From: Kordiimonas aestuarii
Lineage (GTDB): Bacteria > Pseudomonadota > Alphaproteobacteria > Sphingomonadales > Kordiimonadaceae
Reading direction: 5' to 3'
NCBI RefSeq assembly: GCF_025574465.1
Contig: NZ_JAOBPP010000012.1
Coordinates: forward strand, 1-64,000
DNA length: 64,000 nt
Shown: positions 8,969 through 19,500 of the stretch, piece by piece
Layout: the number at the start of each line of letters is the position of its first letter
How positions within the stretch are numbered: the stretch's first letter is position 1
Notes under the pieces: model-generated
The model's database searches: none
Seen by the model: the letters and a program-made list of their open reading frames with translations, nothing else
Told to the model about the DNA's origin: nothing
Position numbers and translations under genes: made by a program

Positions 8969-11895
8969 GTACGGGCCAGTTCCTGCCAGGCGCTCACAAA
9001 GATATCTTCGCCGTAGCGCTTCGCTGCTTCAAATGCCCTGAGCGCCATCTCCTGTCGTGCCTCTTCCTGCATGCCGTGATGCTGCACCAGCGTCCTTACC
9101 GCATCTTCTACCGTCGTGAATGTGTAGCCGACTTTGCTGTCACGTACGATTTCGGCCGCGCCGCCGCCATCGAAGACAAGGGGGACACAGCCATAGGACA
9201 TGGCCTCCACGATTGTGATGCCAAAATGCTCCATATATTGCGGCTGTATGACCGGGTTGATGCCAAACCCTGTGGCGTGCATATAAATGGTGGCGTGGGA
9301 TAACAGGTCAGCTATCCGGGCGCGTGAGACATTGGCCTCGACACTGATGTGGCGCGGCGCTGCTGCCTTCAGGCTATCAAAAAAAGCGTTGTCTTCAGTT
9401 TTTGTGGACAGGCTGCCGGCAATAACACTGCGGTGTTTTATGCCGTGACCTTTCAGTTGCTGAAGCGCGCGCAACACAATGTCCTGCCGTTTCATGTGCT
9501 CTTCGGTGATATAACGGCCGACGGTGGCCACGCCAAAACCATCGGTGTGATAGGCCGCGACGGCGGCATCGGAATTCAGTGGCACCGGCGGGTGTATCAC
9601 CCTCACCGGCATATGGCCTCGCCCATACATCTGCAATTGTTTTACCGTGCAGTCCCTGGTGAACTGAGAGTTGACGACAATCTCGTCATAGCCGTCGAGA
9701 AACGCAATATTGCGCCCGGCGACACGGTGCAGGGGAAACGGGAACTGGCAATGGAATATGTTGCGCTTGCCCTGGGCTTTCACCGACGGGGCGAGCTCAT
9801 TCCCCATGGAGATAAAGAGATCGGCGCCTGCGCGAAGGTCAATATCGTCAAGCGATGAGAGCGTGAAATCTCCCTTCAGCCCAAGGTCATCCATGACAAA
9901 GGCAAGCCGGGTGCGGCTGGTGGGGCATGAGGTTGCAAAGGTCACCGAATGTGTCGCGGATAGAGCACAGGCAACCGACAGCACATAACGTTCACCACCG
10001 CCAACCGACAAGGGGAACGGTGTATAGACGATGGCTGTCGGTTTGGTCTTCCCGTCGGTTTTTGGCGCGGCAAAGCGCGAAAGCCGGCTGCCGGTACGGG
10101 GAACCTCCATCCCTGCCGGGCGCCTTAGCCAGCGGTCGGCATAACGCAAACGGTTGGTGTTGATCTGCTTGATAAAGCCGTCTGCCAGAAATTCGCCGGT
10201 TGAGGTGTTTTCAATATGCACAACAAAAGCGTCGTGTGACACCAAGACCGACTTTCCGTGTGCGCGGATACGGCGGCACAGGTCCGTGTCTTCAAAGAAA
10301 AACGGCTCAAAAATATGGTCGAACCCGCCAATTTCCTCAATGAGCGCAGCCGGCACCATGGCGACCGCTGCGGATACATAATCCACAGTCGTCGCATCCA
10401 TGTCAGGAGCGCGGCGTGTGATAAACTCATCAAACGGCAGGTGTTTTGACCGCTGGACGGAGTTGCCGCAGTCTGGCACCGTGCCGCCCTCTTCCTGAAT
10501 GGTGCCATCGGGGAACAACAGGGTAGCGCCTACCATGCCACAATCGGGGGTGCGTTCCAGTACCTTAAGCATCGTGCTGGCGCTGCCCTTGCCAAGGTAG
10601 GCATCATTATTGAGGAACAGCAGGTATTTACCACGAGCAGCATCGATCAGCAGGTTGTTACCTTCACCAAAATAGGTGTTGCGGTCTGACGAAATAATGC
10701 GAACGTTCGGCAGTCTGCCAATATATCGCTCAAGCTGGTGGACATCCCAGTTGCCGCTGCCGTTATCCAGCACCAGAAACTCGCAGGCAATGTCGTCGCT
10801 GTTTCGCACTGCTGCAAAAACCGACAGGATCGTGTGCTCAAGGTTGTTATAGTTAAGGACCAGCACGCTAAGAAGCGGCGCGTCGACAGGCGCAGCATCG
10901 GCTGATGGTACTCGCTCCAATGTTTCCAGGCGCAGGCTGGAAATCAGAGAGATCAGATTGCGGGCCTCAAAGGGCCGCCCATCCCCTGCGACGCTATCCT
11001 GCATGGCATGGCCAAGCGCCCCGAAATTGAGTTTTGCATGTGGCGCGATGAATCTGTAGCGCGGGTCCAGCGCGCAAAAGGCCTCCAGCGGATTGCGATA
11101 TGCGGTTTCCTGAAGGTTCGCCTCGTTATTGAAAAAACCGCAGTCGAAAAAAGGCGACGGATTAGGCCCGACACTCCAGTTCTCGACAAAATGCTCAAGT
11201 GGTGTCTGGAGATCAAAACTGTAATGATCAAGCGTTTCGTACTTTTCCAGCATTTCGAGATAATGCCCGCCATCAAAAAGCGGGTGGGGGTCATAACCCT
11301 TGCGCCAGCCGGACAACAGATAGTCATACAGCTCATTGCCCCATTCGCGTGTATGGGCAATGCGTTTGTAAAATATCGGGCGGAAGATACATTTGGGAAA
11401 AAGGCCCATCAGGGACGTTTCCGGGTCGAACAGCTGGCTGTAGGCGGTGGCGGCCAAAATGTCCGTCAGTTCTTCGGTCCAGTTTGCCGGTATGATTGTA
11501 CTGAAGGTGGGCGTGTGCCCGCGGCGGACTTCCGACAGGAAGTGTTGAAACAGGTCGGCAATGTTTTGTGCGTCGCCGCCAAGGAAATAAGCATAAACAT
11601 GCGGGTTAAAAACCGGGTTTGGCCAACGGCGTTCCAGGCAGCCCGTGCGGACATAGTGCACAAAAGCTGGCGTGTCTGCGGGTGCGCCGCCGCCCCGGCC
11701 ACACGCCTCATACACCGTGCTGCTGAAGTACGGGCCGGGGTCATGCCCTTCCCAGATGCCCTTGCTGAGAAATGCGTCTTCCAGTGCGCTGGTGTCGAGG
11801 CCGTCATACTCGTAGCGTGCGCCATACCATGCCGGGTCAAAATAGCTAAGCGCGCGTCTCCGTTCGGCGTCGGTCAATCGTTGCTGTTCTGACAT
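8965..11895 (-). CDS. Bifunctional glycosyltransferase (GT2 plus GT4) with N-terminal repeat module
   Basis: The 976-residue protein has three parts. Residues 1-290 contain several degenerate copies of a FDPxWY...H(Y/F)...G..EG.DP type module that recurs in the glycosyltransferases at 16566 and 33793. Residues about 342-590 are a GT2 domain (LLSVLVLNYNN, LFLNNDAYLG, ATLLFPDGTIQEEGG, FFFEDTDLCRRI). Residues about 616-970 are a GT-B/GT4 domain (PFPLSVGGGERYV, VGRYITEEHMKRQD, HFGITIVEAMSYGCVPLVFDGG with the E-x7-E-like donor motif). A GAGGGGAAG ribosome site overlaps the end of the upstream sulfotransferase gene, 16 bases away, so the two are probably one transcript. Two sequential transfers by one polypeptide are inferred. 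Confidence 0.88.
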   Translation of the reverse strand: MSEQQRLTDAERRRALSYFDPAWYGARYEYDGLDTSALEDAFLSKGIWEGHDPGPYFSSTVYEACGRGGGAPADTPAFVHYVRTGCLERRWPNPVFNPHVYAYFLGGDAQNIADLFQHFLSEVRRGHTPTFSTIIPANWTEELTDILAATAYSQLFDPETSLMGLFPKCIFRPIFYKRIAHTREWGNELYDYLLSGWRKGYDPHPLFDGGHYLEMLEKYETLDHYSFDLQTPLEHFVENWSVGPNPSPFFDCGFFNNEANLQETAYRNPLEAFCALDPRYRFIAPHAKLNFGALGHAMQDSVAGDGRPFEARNLISLISSLRLETLERVPSADAAPVDAPLLSVLVLNYNNLEHTILSVFAAVRNSDDIACEFLVLDNGSGNWDVHQLERYIGRLPNVRIISSDRNTYFGEGNNLLIDAARGKYLLFLNNDAYLGKGSASTMLKVLERTPDCGMVGATLLFPDGTIQEEGGTVPDCGNSVQRSKHLPFDEFITRRAPDMDATTVDYVSAAVAMVPAALIEEIGGFDHIFEPFFFEDTDLCRRIRAHGKSVLVSHDAFVVHIENTSTGEFLADGFIKQINTNRLRYADRWLRRPAGMEVPRTGSRLSRFAAPKTDGKTKPTAIVYTPFPLSVGGGERYVLSVACALSATHSVTFATSCPTSRTRLAFVMDDLGLKGDFTLSSLDDIDLRAGADLFISMGNELAPSVKAQGKRNIFHCQFPFPLHRVAGRNIAFLDGYDEIVVNSQFTRDCTVKQLQMYGRGHMPVRVIHPPVPLNSDAAVAAYHTDGFGVATVGRYITEEHMKRQDIVLRALQQLKGHGIKHRSVIAGSLSTKTEDNAFFDSLKAAAPRHISVEANVSRARIADLLSHATIYMHATGFGINPVIQPQYMEHFGITIVEAMSYGCVPLVFDGGGAAEIVRDSKVGYTFTTVEDAVRTLVQHHGMQEEARQEMALRAFEAAKRYGEDIFVSAWQELART

Positions 11896-11911
11896 GAAAC
11901 TGTACTTCCCC

Positions 11912-12922
11912 TCAGCGTGGCTTGTCGCCAGTACCCTTGGCGATCACCTTATCAAACAAGTGAGCGGCCAAGCGCTTGTCAAATTGCGATAAATTTACAA
12001 AAAAGTCCAAAATTTCGGGTGTTGTGGGTTTGCGAAACACATGCCCGCTTTCTTCCATCCTGCTGTCAAATGGCGTCGTGGTGTTGCCATAGCCGCCAAA
12101 AGCTGCCTCGTTTGACTCTTTGTAGCGCTCCAGAAGCGAGTGTCGTTCTTCCGGCGTGAAAATATCCAGTGCGGGTTTTGAGCTCAGGTTGCCCAGAATG
12201 TAGCTCAGAAGGGCATCACTTGTTTCCTGGTTAAGGTCTAACCCGTTGAAGTAATGTCGGAATATGAGCTGTTGCCCGTCGAGTGTCGGATTGGCGCGAA
12301 CGCGGTCAAGGCCTGAAAGTGTGTCAGCCGGTAGGCCAAGGATAGCAAGGAAGCTCTTGATGAGATTCTTTTTTTCTGCGTCATACGAGCGTAGATGCAA
12401 GGCCGACACCTTGGGAGCATTGGTCCAGCCGCGGCAATAATGCTCGATATCCATGTTGATGCGCACTTCATCCGCGATGAAGTCAGAGGGACTCATCGCC
12501 AGTTTCAAATCATCACTTTTGCTCCACTGCTTGAACACCGAGGCAGCCAGCCTGTCCTGACGGCGGGCATAAAGGATAATCTCAATCTCTTCAGCAAGGG
12601 CACAAACCCGGTCCCAGAGCGGGGGGAAACGAGCACCCTGCTGGTAGGCGTTGGGGAATAGCTCGGAGCTGAGAATCAGGTTGCTGCACTTCTCGGCCGC
12701 AACCTCGTCTGCCAGGAGATCAAACGCCTCGCCATAATCCTCGCCCTGCCAGAACGGTAGCAACAGGCGGTGGTGTGAATGGTCATCCCACGCAACCGAC
12801 TTAGGGTACAGATAGTTCTGTGCTAATAGTTTTTCGCGCGCATGAAACAATGCATGCTGAATGGCGCTGGTGCCGGTTTTGTGTAAACCTATATGCAGAA
12901 ATAGTTTTTTTGCTATAACCAT
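11912..12922 (-). CDS. Sulfotransferase-like protein
   Basis: The 336-residue protein opens with LFLHIGLHKTGTSAIQHAL, the 5'-phosphosulfate-binding loop (HKTGT) of PAPS-dependent sulfotransferases. A later segment (LILSSELFPN, then EIEIILYARRQDRLAASVFKQW) resembles the 3'-phosphate-binding Arg/Ser region. The family transfers sulfate from PAPS to carbohydrate hydroxyls. Located with glycosyltransferases, it is likely to sulfate the surface glycan in the cytoplasm. It is first in a two-gene minus-strand unit with 8965. It could instead be a sulfotransferase-fold protein with another role, as the acceptor region is not diagnostic. Confidence 0.78.
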   Translation of the reverse strand: MVIAKKLFLHIGLHKTGTSAIQHALFHAREKLLAQNYLYPKSVAWDDHSHHRLLLPFWQGEDYGEAFDLLADEVAAEKCSNLILSSELFPNAYQQGARFPPLWDRVCALAEEIEIILYARRQDRLAASVFKQWSKSDDLKLAMSPSDFIADEVRINMDIEHYCRGWTNAPKVSALHLRSYDAEKKNLIKSFLAILGLPADTLSGLDRVRANPTLDGQQLIFRHYFNGLDLNQETSDALLSYILGNLSSKPALDIFTPEERHSLLERYKESNEAAFGGYGNTTTPFDSRMEESGHVFRKPTTPEILDFFVNLSQFDKRLAAHLFDKVIAKGTGDKPR

Positions 12923-12990
12923 CTTGGCAACCTATTGCCCGCTAGTGTTCAGGACCGGATTGGTAGACGAGTGTGATAACTCTTGAAAGA

Positions 12991-13006
12991 GCAATTCCGC
13001 AATTGC
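12991..13006. promoter_or_regulatory. Perfect inverted repeat in the divergent promoter region
   Basis: GCAATT-CCGC-AATTGC lies in the 200-base gap between the divergent genes at 11912 and 13123. Its symmetry and position suit an operator, but no regulator is known. I could not place convincing -35/-10 boxes for either gene. Confidence 0.3.
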
Positions 13007-13122
13007 CAATATATATTCTAGATGAGTTTCATTGATAGAACCACTGAACCTGCAGGTCAAACGCGTCCGTGTCTTCTTATGGAAAAATATCGGGCACACC
13101 AAAGAGTTAGAAACAGCGGTCC

Positions 13123-16100
13123 ATGAATATGAGCATCAGCAAGCCTATCCTGTCGGCCTACTGTGACAGCCAGGGAACCTCCTTTAAGGAGATACCGGAT
13201 TATGGCGGTCCATCGCTGGTTTTTGTGCCACACGGGGCACACTGGTATCTGGAGTGTGAGGGCGCATGGTATGTGGTTAATCAGGCAGGCATGGGCGCGT
13301 GCCTTGCCGAATTTTTCCCGCTGAGTATTTGGGACGGGGCGCATCCTCCGGCGTTTGTGCGGCCGTCCGGGCAGGTGGAAGCGGTGTCTTCCACAGCCGA
13401 TGCTTTGAAGTTGACATTGGTGCACGGCAATGAGACCCGCATGATGCACTATAACGCCACCGGCGGCGTGTGGGCGCGGTGGGTGGTGGGTGCCTATGAT
13501 GATGACTGGCTTTCCGACCATGCCGTTGTGCAATATGATGGCGTCGGCAAGGTGCAGTTTGACTTTTACCTGCCAGAGCAATCGGCTGACACGCCCACAA
13601 AAAAAATAGAGATACGCGCCTGCGGCGAACGCCTCAAGGAAGCCGAAGTCGCGCGTGGGGGCGTTACGAGTGTCTCCCTGACCCTCCCTGCCGACGTCGG
13701 GGCTGGCTTTCTGGAGCTTGTCTGCGCCGCGCCTGAGGAAAAAGCCCGCAGTGGCGATGACAGAGACCTCGGTGTCGTGCTGGCGGGCTTGAAGCTTACC
13801 GCGGGGGCAGTTGACACGAGCAGCCGGGCGCGACGTAATCTTGCCCTGATGGCTGGTGTTATAGCCTCTGCTACCGGGCAAGGCACGGGAAACGCGCGGC
13901 ATACAGTGCCGGTCGTTACCCACTTTGGTGCAGATATGCCGGTGGGGAAAAAGCCGCGCATCGCAGTCGTGTGCTGGGACCTTTGTCACAACCCGGTGGG
14001 GCGGGCGTTGGTGTTGTATCAGCTTTTGTCTGACACAGCGGACGTTGAGCTGGTAGGCCCCCGGTGGGCCCATTGTGGCGGCGCCCTGTGGCCGCCTCTT
14101 GCGGGGCTTGATCTGAATATCCGCAGTTTTCCGTGCCGGACAAGCGCGGACTTTTACCCGCAGGCCGTAGCCCTTGCTGCCAGCCAGACATATGATCTGG
14201 TTTATATCTGTAAGCCGCGGTTGCCGGGGGTATTGCTTGGCCTGTTGATTAAACAGGCCAGTGGTTGCCCTGTGGTGCTGGATATCGACGATTATGAGCT
14301 TTCCTTTTTTGACGATCCAGACAGCATATCATCCGAGGGCGCAGCGGAGATGCTGCCCGCGGCTTTTGATCAGCTTGACGGAGAGCTTGCCACCCGGCTT
14401 TGTGACAGCCTGACGGCTGAATTTGATGCGATAACAGTCTCGAACCCGGCGCTGAGGAAAAAATACGGCGGGCAACTGGTCCGCCATGCGCGTGATGGCC
14501 GACTGTCGGACCCTTCGGTTACGGCTGCGCGCGTAGCGAGGGAGCGGCTTGGCATTGCGCCTGATGTATTTGCGGTGTTTTTTCTGGGGACTGTCCGGCG
14601 CCATAAAGGCGTGGTCGAACTGGCGCGCAGGCTTGCTGCCGCCCCTGGGCCGCAGCGCATTGAACTGCACATCGTGGCACCGGAGGTCAGCACCAAAATA
14701 CTGGCGGACCTGAAGGCTGTTACCGGCATTCGCGTGTGCCTGCACGAACCGGTTACTTTTGCGGAGCTGCCTGCCACGTTGGCCGCGGCAGATTGTGTGG
14801 CGTTGTTACAGGCGTCGGGGCATGCCATCTCTCGCTATCAGATACCGGCAAAGATATCAGATGCGCTTGCGCTTGGAGTGCCCGTGGTTGTCAGTGATGT
14901 GGCCCCGGTCCGCGACCTGATCGCGCAAGGGGCCGTGACCGCAATCGGGGAAGACAATTTCACCGAGGTTATCAATATGCTCATGGCCGCGTCCGGGGAC
15001 GCGGCGGTTGCCAAAAAACGACGGCGCGAAATTTTTGATGCCGAGTTTGGCTTCGATGTAAACAGGGCCCGGCTCCGGTCGGCGTTGGATACCGCTGCGC
15101 ACGGCGCCGCGCCGCTCGGTGGGAAACTGGCGACACTGCTGGATTTCGCGAAAGAGGCCTACGTAAAAACACAGGGTGGTGGGGTAGACGCGCTGCCCCG
15201 GCGGTCAGTTCAGGCAGCCCACAAAACCCCGGGTCCGTACGACATTGTTTATTTCTGGAAGCAGAATGACAGCCACCTCTATGGCAGGCGCGCGGATATG
15301 TTGCCGCACTATCTGTTGGAGACAGGACGCGTTCGAAAGGTTCTTCGTTTCGATTTGCCTATGAATGTCGATAAATTGCACCGGCAGTCGCTGGTCGCGG
15401 AGGATGTGGATGCGCAGTCGTTTCACATTCAGCGCACAACGGTCAACAATCTTCTGCATCTGAACGACCGTGGTGGCGTCCGGTGCCGGACGTTCCTGTA
15501 TTCAGACGCACCTGGAAAGCGCTTTGTGGCGCAGGATGTGCCACCGGTCGAAGATTATGTCGCTTTCATCCGGCGCGAGATGGCGGCATGGCAACTTGAT
15601 CCGGCAAGAACCCTGGCGATGGTCAGCCCGGTGGTGCCGCAGTTCCCCGCGCTGGCCCGTGAATTGGGATTTATGCACACATTGGTTGACCTGATTGACG
15701 ACCAGCGTCTTTTTGATGTGCCGGCGAACACGCTCGAGGATTGGGAACAGGTCTACCGGGAGACACTTGCCCTGGCGGACGCTGTCATAAGCAACTGCAC
15801 GCCCTTGGCGGAAGCGTTCTCTGGCTACGCCAAACAGGCCATAGATGTTATCCCCAATGGCGCAGATACGGCGCAACTGCTGAGGAATGCCGGGAGCGAT
15901 ACGCCGCGCCTTGACGGTATAGGCGGGCCGATCGCCGGTTATGCGGGCAACCTGCGGGACCGGGTCGACTGGCCGCTGGTGTTGACAGTGGCAAACGCGT
16001 TACCGGACGTGTCATTTGTTTTCCTTGGTGGGGGGCTGCAAGAGCAAACCCGCCAGGTATTTGCCCGTGTGACAAATGTGCATTTCCCGGGGGTGGTGCC

Positions 16101-16443
16101 CTATGGCGACCTTGGCGCTTATCTGGACAGGTTTTCAGTGGCGATAATGCCCCACACGAAAAGCGAGATGACGCGGAACATGAATCCGCTTAAGTTGTAT
16201 CACTACCTGTGTCACGGTTTAGCTGTTGTCAGCACAGATGTTGAGAATATCGAGCTGGACCTGATGGATGGCATTTCGCTGGCAAAATCGGCTGATGAGT
16301 TTGTTGCCATGCTACGTGACATCCTCGGGCAAGAAAAAGTCCGTAAGGCTTGTATTCCTGATCATGTATCATGGACTGCACGCGCCGGTCTTGTTGTTGA
16401 TAAAATTGACGCAGTATTCGCAAAACAGTGGCCGCAGCGATGA
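13123..16443 (+). CDS. Tandem GT-B glycosyltransferase with N-terminal beta-rich domain
   Basis: The 1106-residue protein carries two GT-B catalytic units. Residues 1-270 match no family I recognise and look beta-rich (possible carbohydrate-binding domain). Residues about 277-660 are the first GT4-like unit (PRIAVVCWDLCHNPVGRA, VVLDIDDYE, GTVRRHKGVVELARRL, PAKISDALALGVPVVVSDV). Residues about 704-1106 are the second (YDIVYFWKQNDSHLYGRR, HTLVDLIDDQRLF, NPLKLYHYLCHGLAVVSTDV). It probably adds two sugars in sequence. ATG at 13123 and 13129 are both possible starts; neither has a strong ribosome site. It is followed after 122 bases by another giant glycosyltransferase on the same strand. Confidence 0.85.
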   Translation: MNMSISKPILSAYCDSQGTSFKEIPDYGGPSLVFVPHGAHWYLECEGAWYVVNQAGMGACLAEFFPLSIWDGAHPPAFVRPSGQVEAVSSTADALKLTLVHGNETRMMHYNATGGVWARWVVGAYDDDWLSDHAVVQYDGVGKVQFDFYLPEQSADTPTKKIEIRACGERLKEAEVARGGVTSVSLTLPADVGAGFLELVCAAPEEKARSGDDRDLGVVLAGLKLTAGAVDTSSRARRNLALMAGVIASATGQGTGNARHTVPVVTHFGADMPVGKKPRIAVVCWDLCHNPVGRALVLYQLLSDTADVELVGPRWAHCGGALWPPLAGLDLNIRSFPCRTSADFYPQAVALAASQTYDLVYICKPRLPGVLLGLLIKQASGCPVVLDIDDYELSFFDDPDSISSEGAAEMLPAAFDQLDGELATRLCDSLTAEFDAITVSNPALRKKYGGQLVRHARDGRLSDPSVTAARVARERLGIAPDVFAVFFLGTVRRHKGVVELARRLAAAPGPQRIELHIVAPEVSTKILADLKAVTGIRVCLHEPVTFAELPATLAAADCVALLQASGHAISRYQIPAKISDALALGVPVVVSDVAPVRDLIAQGAVTAIGEDNFTEVINMLMAASGDAAVAKKRRREIFDAEFGFDVNRARLRSALDTAAHGAAPLGGKLATLLDFAKEAYVKTQGGGVDALPRRSVQAAHKTPGPYDIVYFWKQNDSHLYGRRADMLPHYLLETGRVRKVLRFDLPMNVDKLHRQSLVAEDVDAQSFHIQRTTVNNLLHLNDRGGVRCRTFLYSDAPGKRFVAQDVPPVEDYVAFIRREMAAWQLDPARTLAMVSPVVPQFPALARELGFMHTLVDLIDDQRLFDVPANTLEDWEQVYRETLALADAVISNCTPLAEAFSGYAKQAIDVIPNGADTAQLLRNAGSDTPRLDGIGGPIAGYAGNLRDRVDWPLVLTVANALPDVSFVFLGGGLQEQTRQVFARVTNVHFPGVVPYGDLGAYLDRFSVAIMPHTKSEMTRNMNPLKLYHYLCHGLAVVSTDVENIELDLMDGISLAKSADEFVAMLRDILGQEKVRKACIPDHVSWTARAGLVVDKIDAVFAKQWPQR

Positions 16444-16525
16444 TGTGGGCCGCCTGAAAAAACAGATATGAAATAGTTTGAATGCAGGGGAAAAGTTGAT
16501 ACAACAACCCCGGATTTTAGACAGG

Positions 16526-16543
16526 TTTTTTTTGTTTTTTTTT
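16526..16543 (+). repeat. Homopolymeric tract T8-G-T9 upstream of a glycosyltransferase start
   Basis: Eight T, one G, then nine T end 22 bases before the ATG at 16566. No stable hairpin precedes it, so it is not a classical terminator of the 13123 gene. The position would allow slipped-strand length variation to alter transcript or ribosome access. Confidence 0.6.
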
Positions 16544-16565
16544 CGTTAAAGGTGTTTTGAAAAGC

Positions 16566-19500
16566 ATGGGTGCGAAGTACTCAGAGGGTTTGGTGAAGCT
16601 TGTTCGCGACTGGTTCGCGCAATCTGGGCGTGTGGCCCAGGATTTCTACATGCAGAACAACCCTGACGTGGAAAAGGCGGGCATAGCCCCCGTTGACCAT
16701 TTTGTAGAGCACGGGTTGTTTGAGGGGCGAGACCCACATCCTGACTATCGGTCTTCGGATATTGCGCTGATCCTGAAAGACTGCCGCCTTCAGCACGATG
16801 AAATACCGCTTCTTGCATATCTTTCCCGGCATGTGGGTGATGATGATGCCATGGCCGAGGGCCAAGTGGAGGAGCTGCTGGAGAAAATACCGGCGTTGCA
16901 GGGCGATGCACATTTCGGGCACCTGCGCGCGTTGCGCGACTTTGTCCTGCGCTCTGATATTTTCAACCCGAAGTTCTACCTCAAAAAATACGGTGATGTG
17001 GGGGAGGTCGGCGCCGACCCTGTATTGCATTTTGTGCTCTATGGGGCCGGGGAAGGGCGGCTGCCGTCCGAGCGTTTCGCAAGATTTCTGGACCTGCTTA
17101 ACGCGGACCGTAGCGCAGATGACAAGGTCAGCGTGCTTGACGGGGTCGAATATTTACAGAAAGTGGGCATTCGGACGCTTGAGGTATTTAACGCCGGGGT
17201 CCCGCACGATCTCATCTTTTATGCGCTTGAGCACAAGTTCTTTGACGTCGCGTTTTACAACGCCAAAAGTGGGTCCAGGCAAGCGTTGCGTGAAGATGCC
17301 ATCTTACACTTTATCCGAAAGGGTGAACATGTTGGCCGTCGTGCGTCGCATTATTATTCCAAGGGGCGGTTGCACCAGTTCGCAAGCTATTATGGCACGG
17401 CGCCGGGCCTGAGCCTGTTCTGGAACTTTATCCGCATTGCGCAGGAAAAAAAATTCACCACATGGTCGGCTGGGTGCCGCTCCCTGGCGGCCTGCTCGGA
17501 TTGGGTTACGCCTGGCAAAATGGGTATTGTTTTCCGTCAGGGTGCGGTGCGCGAGGAATGGTCTATCGGCGCGTCTCAAGTGCCGGGTGACCGCTATCGC
17601 TATCCGTTGTTCGCCGGTGTGGAGAACGCGCTTACGATCCCGTTTGTGGTCGACCGGCGCAAGGCGGAGATGCTTGAGATCAGAAGCGTCGCCTTGCATG
17701 GTGAGCAAGCCGTCCTGCGGTATGTGATCGAAGATGCAAACGGTGCCAGTGTTGCGCGGACGGGGCGGCTGGTTTTGCGCCAGGATGACGAACCCTGCAC
17801 AATTTCAGTGCCCCTAATGGCCTACCATTTTGAAATTGAGGCATCGCGCTACTTCCTGAAAATATGGCTCGAAGATGAGCAGGCTGACGTAGATATCGTT
17901 GGTGCGAATTTTGATGCAGCGTTTCACTTTCGCCGCGCACCAAGCTTCCAGGGACTCGAACTACAGCATGCCCAACACCTTCCCGCGCTGCGTGACAACG
18001 CAACCGACGATGTAGTGTTGTGGTTCGGTGCGCCGGGAAAAAGCCGTAGCGCGCTGGCGCGTTCGTATCTTGGTGAATACTTTGAGGGCGCAATCATTAT
18101 AGACGCCCTGGCCCTGAAGCATTTCGAAGATTTTCTGGCGATATTGCCGACATGCAAGGTTGCAGTTTTTGACGCAGGCCGGTTTGGCGCCGCCAGCAAG
18201 TTTTTTGGCGTGTCGACGGACCAGTTGGTAACCGCATTGACCCGCTCGGGCACTGTCACCGCCGGTATAGCGTTCACGGATGAAAAGCCGAGGAACATAA
18301 CCAATTTTATTGATGTGCTGATCGAATTGGAAGCGTCCGGCGCCGGGCCTGAAGACGAAAAAAACACACCCCCTGAAGAGGATGACGACGAGGCCCATGT
18401 GGTTGCCGCTGATTGGTGGTGCAACCGGTTAAGGCCCTGGCAGGCAGAGACCGAACCTAAGCCCATTGACCCACCCTATACGGTTACTCGCCTGCAGGAG
18501 GCCTGCTTCGATCTGCCGGCTTTGCCCCATGTGGTGATTGTCTCCGTACTTTATAAAAAAGCCGAGGTGGTGCAAGGCTTCCTGGAGGCAATTAACCGGC
18601 AAACATATCAGGGGCCGCTATCGGTTGTGCTGGTGGATGACTGCTCGCCGGACGGGTCTTATGAAACCGCATTGCGGGCTGTGAAAGAGACCGAGGAAAC
18701 GCGCGGAGCACATATCTCGGTCCATGTGATTCAAAACAGCGAAAACTCGGGCAACTGCCTTTCACGTAACACCGGCATCAAATATGTCGAGGGCGATATC
18801 TACAGCGTTATCGACTGTGACTGCCTGATCAATGACGACTATGTTACCGCGCACCTCAAAGAACATTTACACGGTCAGGCAAACGTCGTTGTGGGGCCGC
18901 TGAACCTTGAAACCCACGGCCGCCCGGCGTGGGACTTGCTTCATGAGCTTGAAAGCTCACGCGATAAGGTTCTCGCCAGCATGAATATGCAGGACGACGT
19001 GCTGTACGAAGGGTTTGTCAATACAATCACCCGCAACCTGTCGGTCCGGCGTGAGTGGATCGAGACGTTTGGCGGGTTTGATCCTGACTTTTCCTATTCT
19101 GCCAGGAAAAACTCCGGCTTCGGTTGGGAAGATGTGGAGTTGGGCGCGCGCATTTATAAATCAGGCGCCAATATTGCCTTTACGCCGGATGCCTTCTCCC
19201 TGCATCAGTCCCATGGTACGTCGGTGCCGGTCGAACGGCAGATTGTGGGGTCCGCAACCAACTTCAACAAGCTGTTCAAGAAACACCCTGATATTGCTCT
19301 TGCCGCGCGGCGCTGGTCCACCGACACGGCGATGCGCATTGGCGACTGGGCGAAGGGCTCGGATGTCGAGCATCCAGAACTTGAAAAAATGCGGCAGCGC
19401 TTTGATGCCAGCCGTAAGCTTCTGGCGCCGTTTATCAAACGCTGGCGTCGGCCGTCAAAGCGGCTGCGTGTTGTCAGCTTGCGCTGGCATGTGCCGCACC

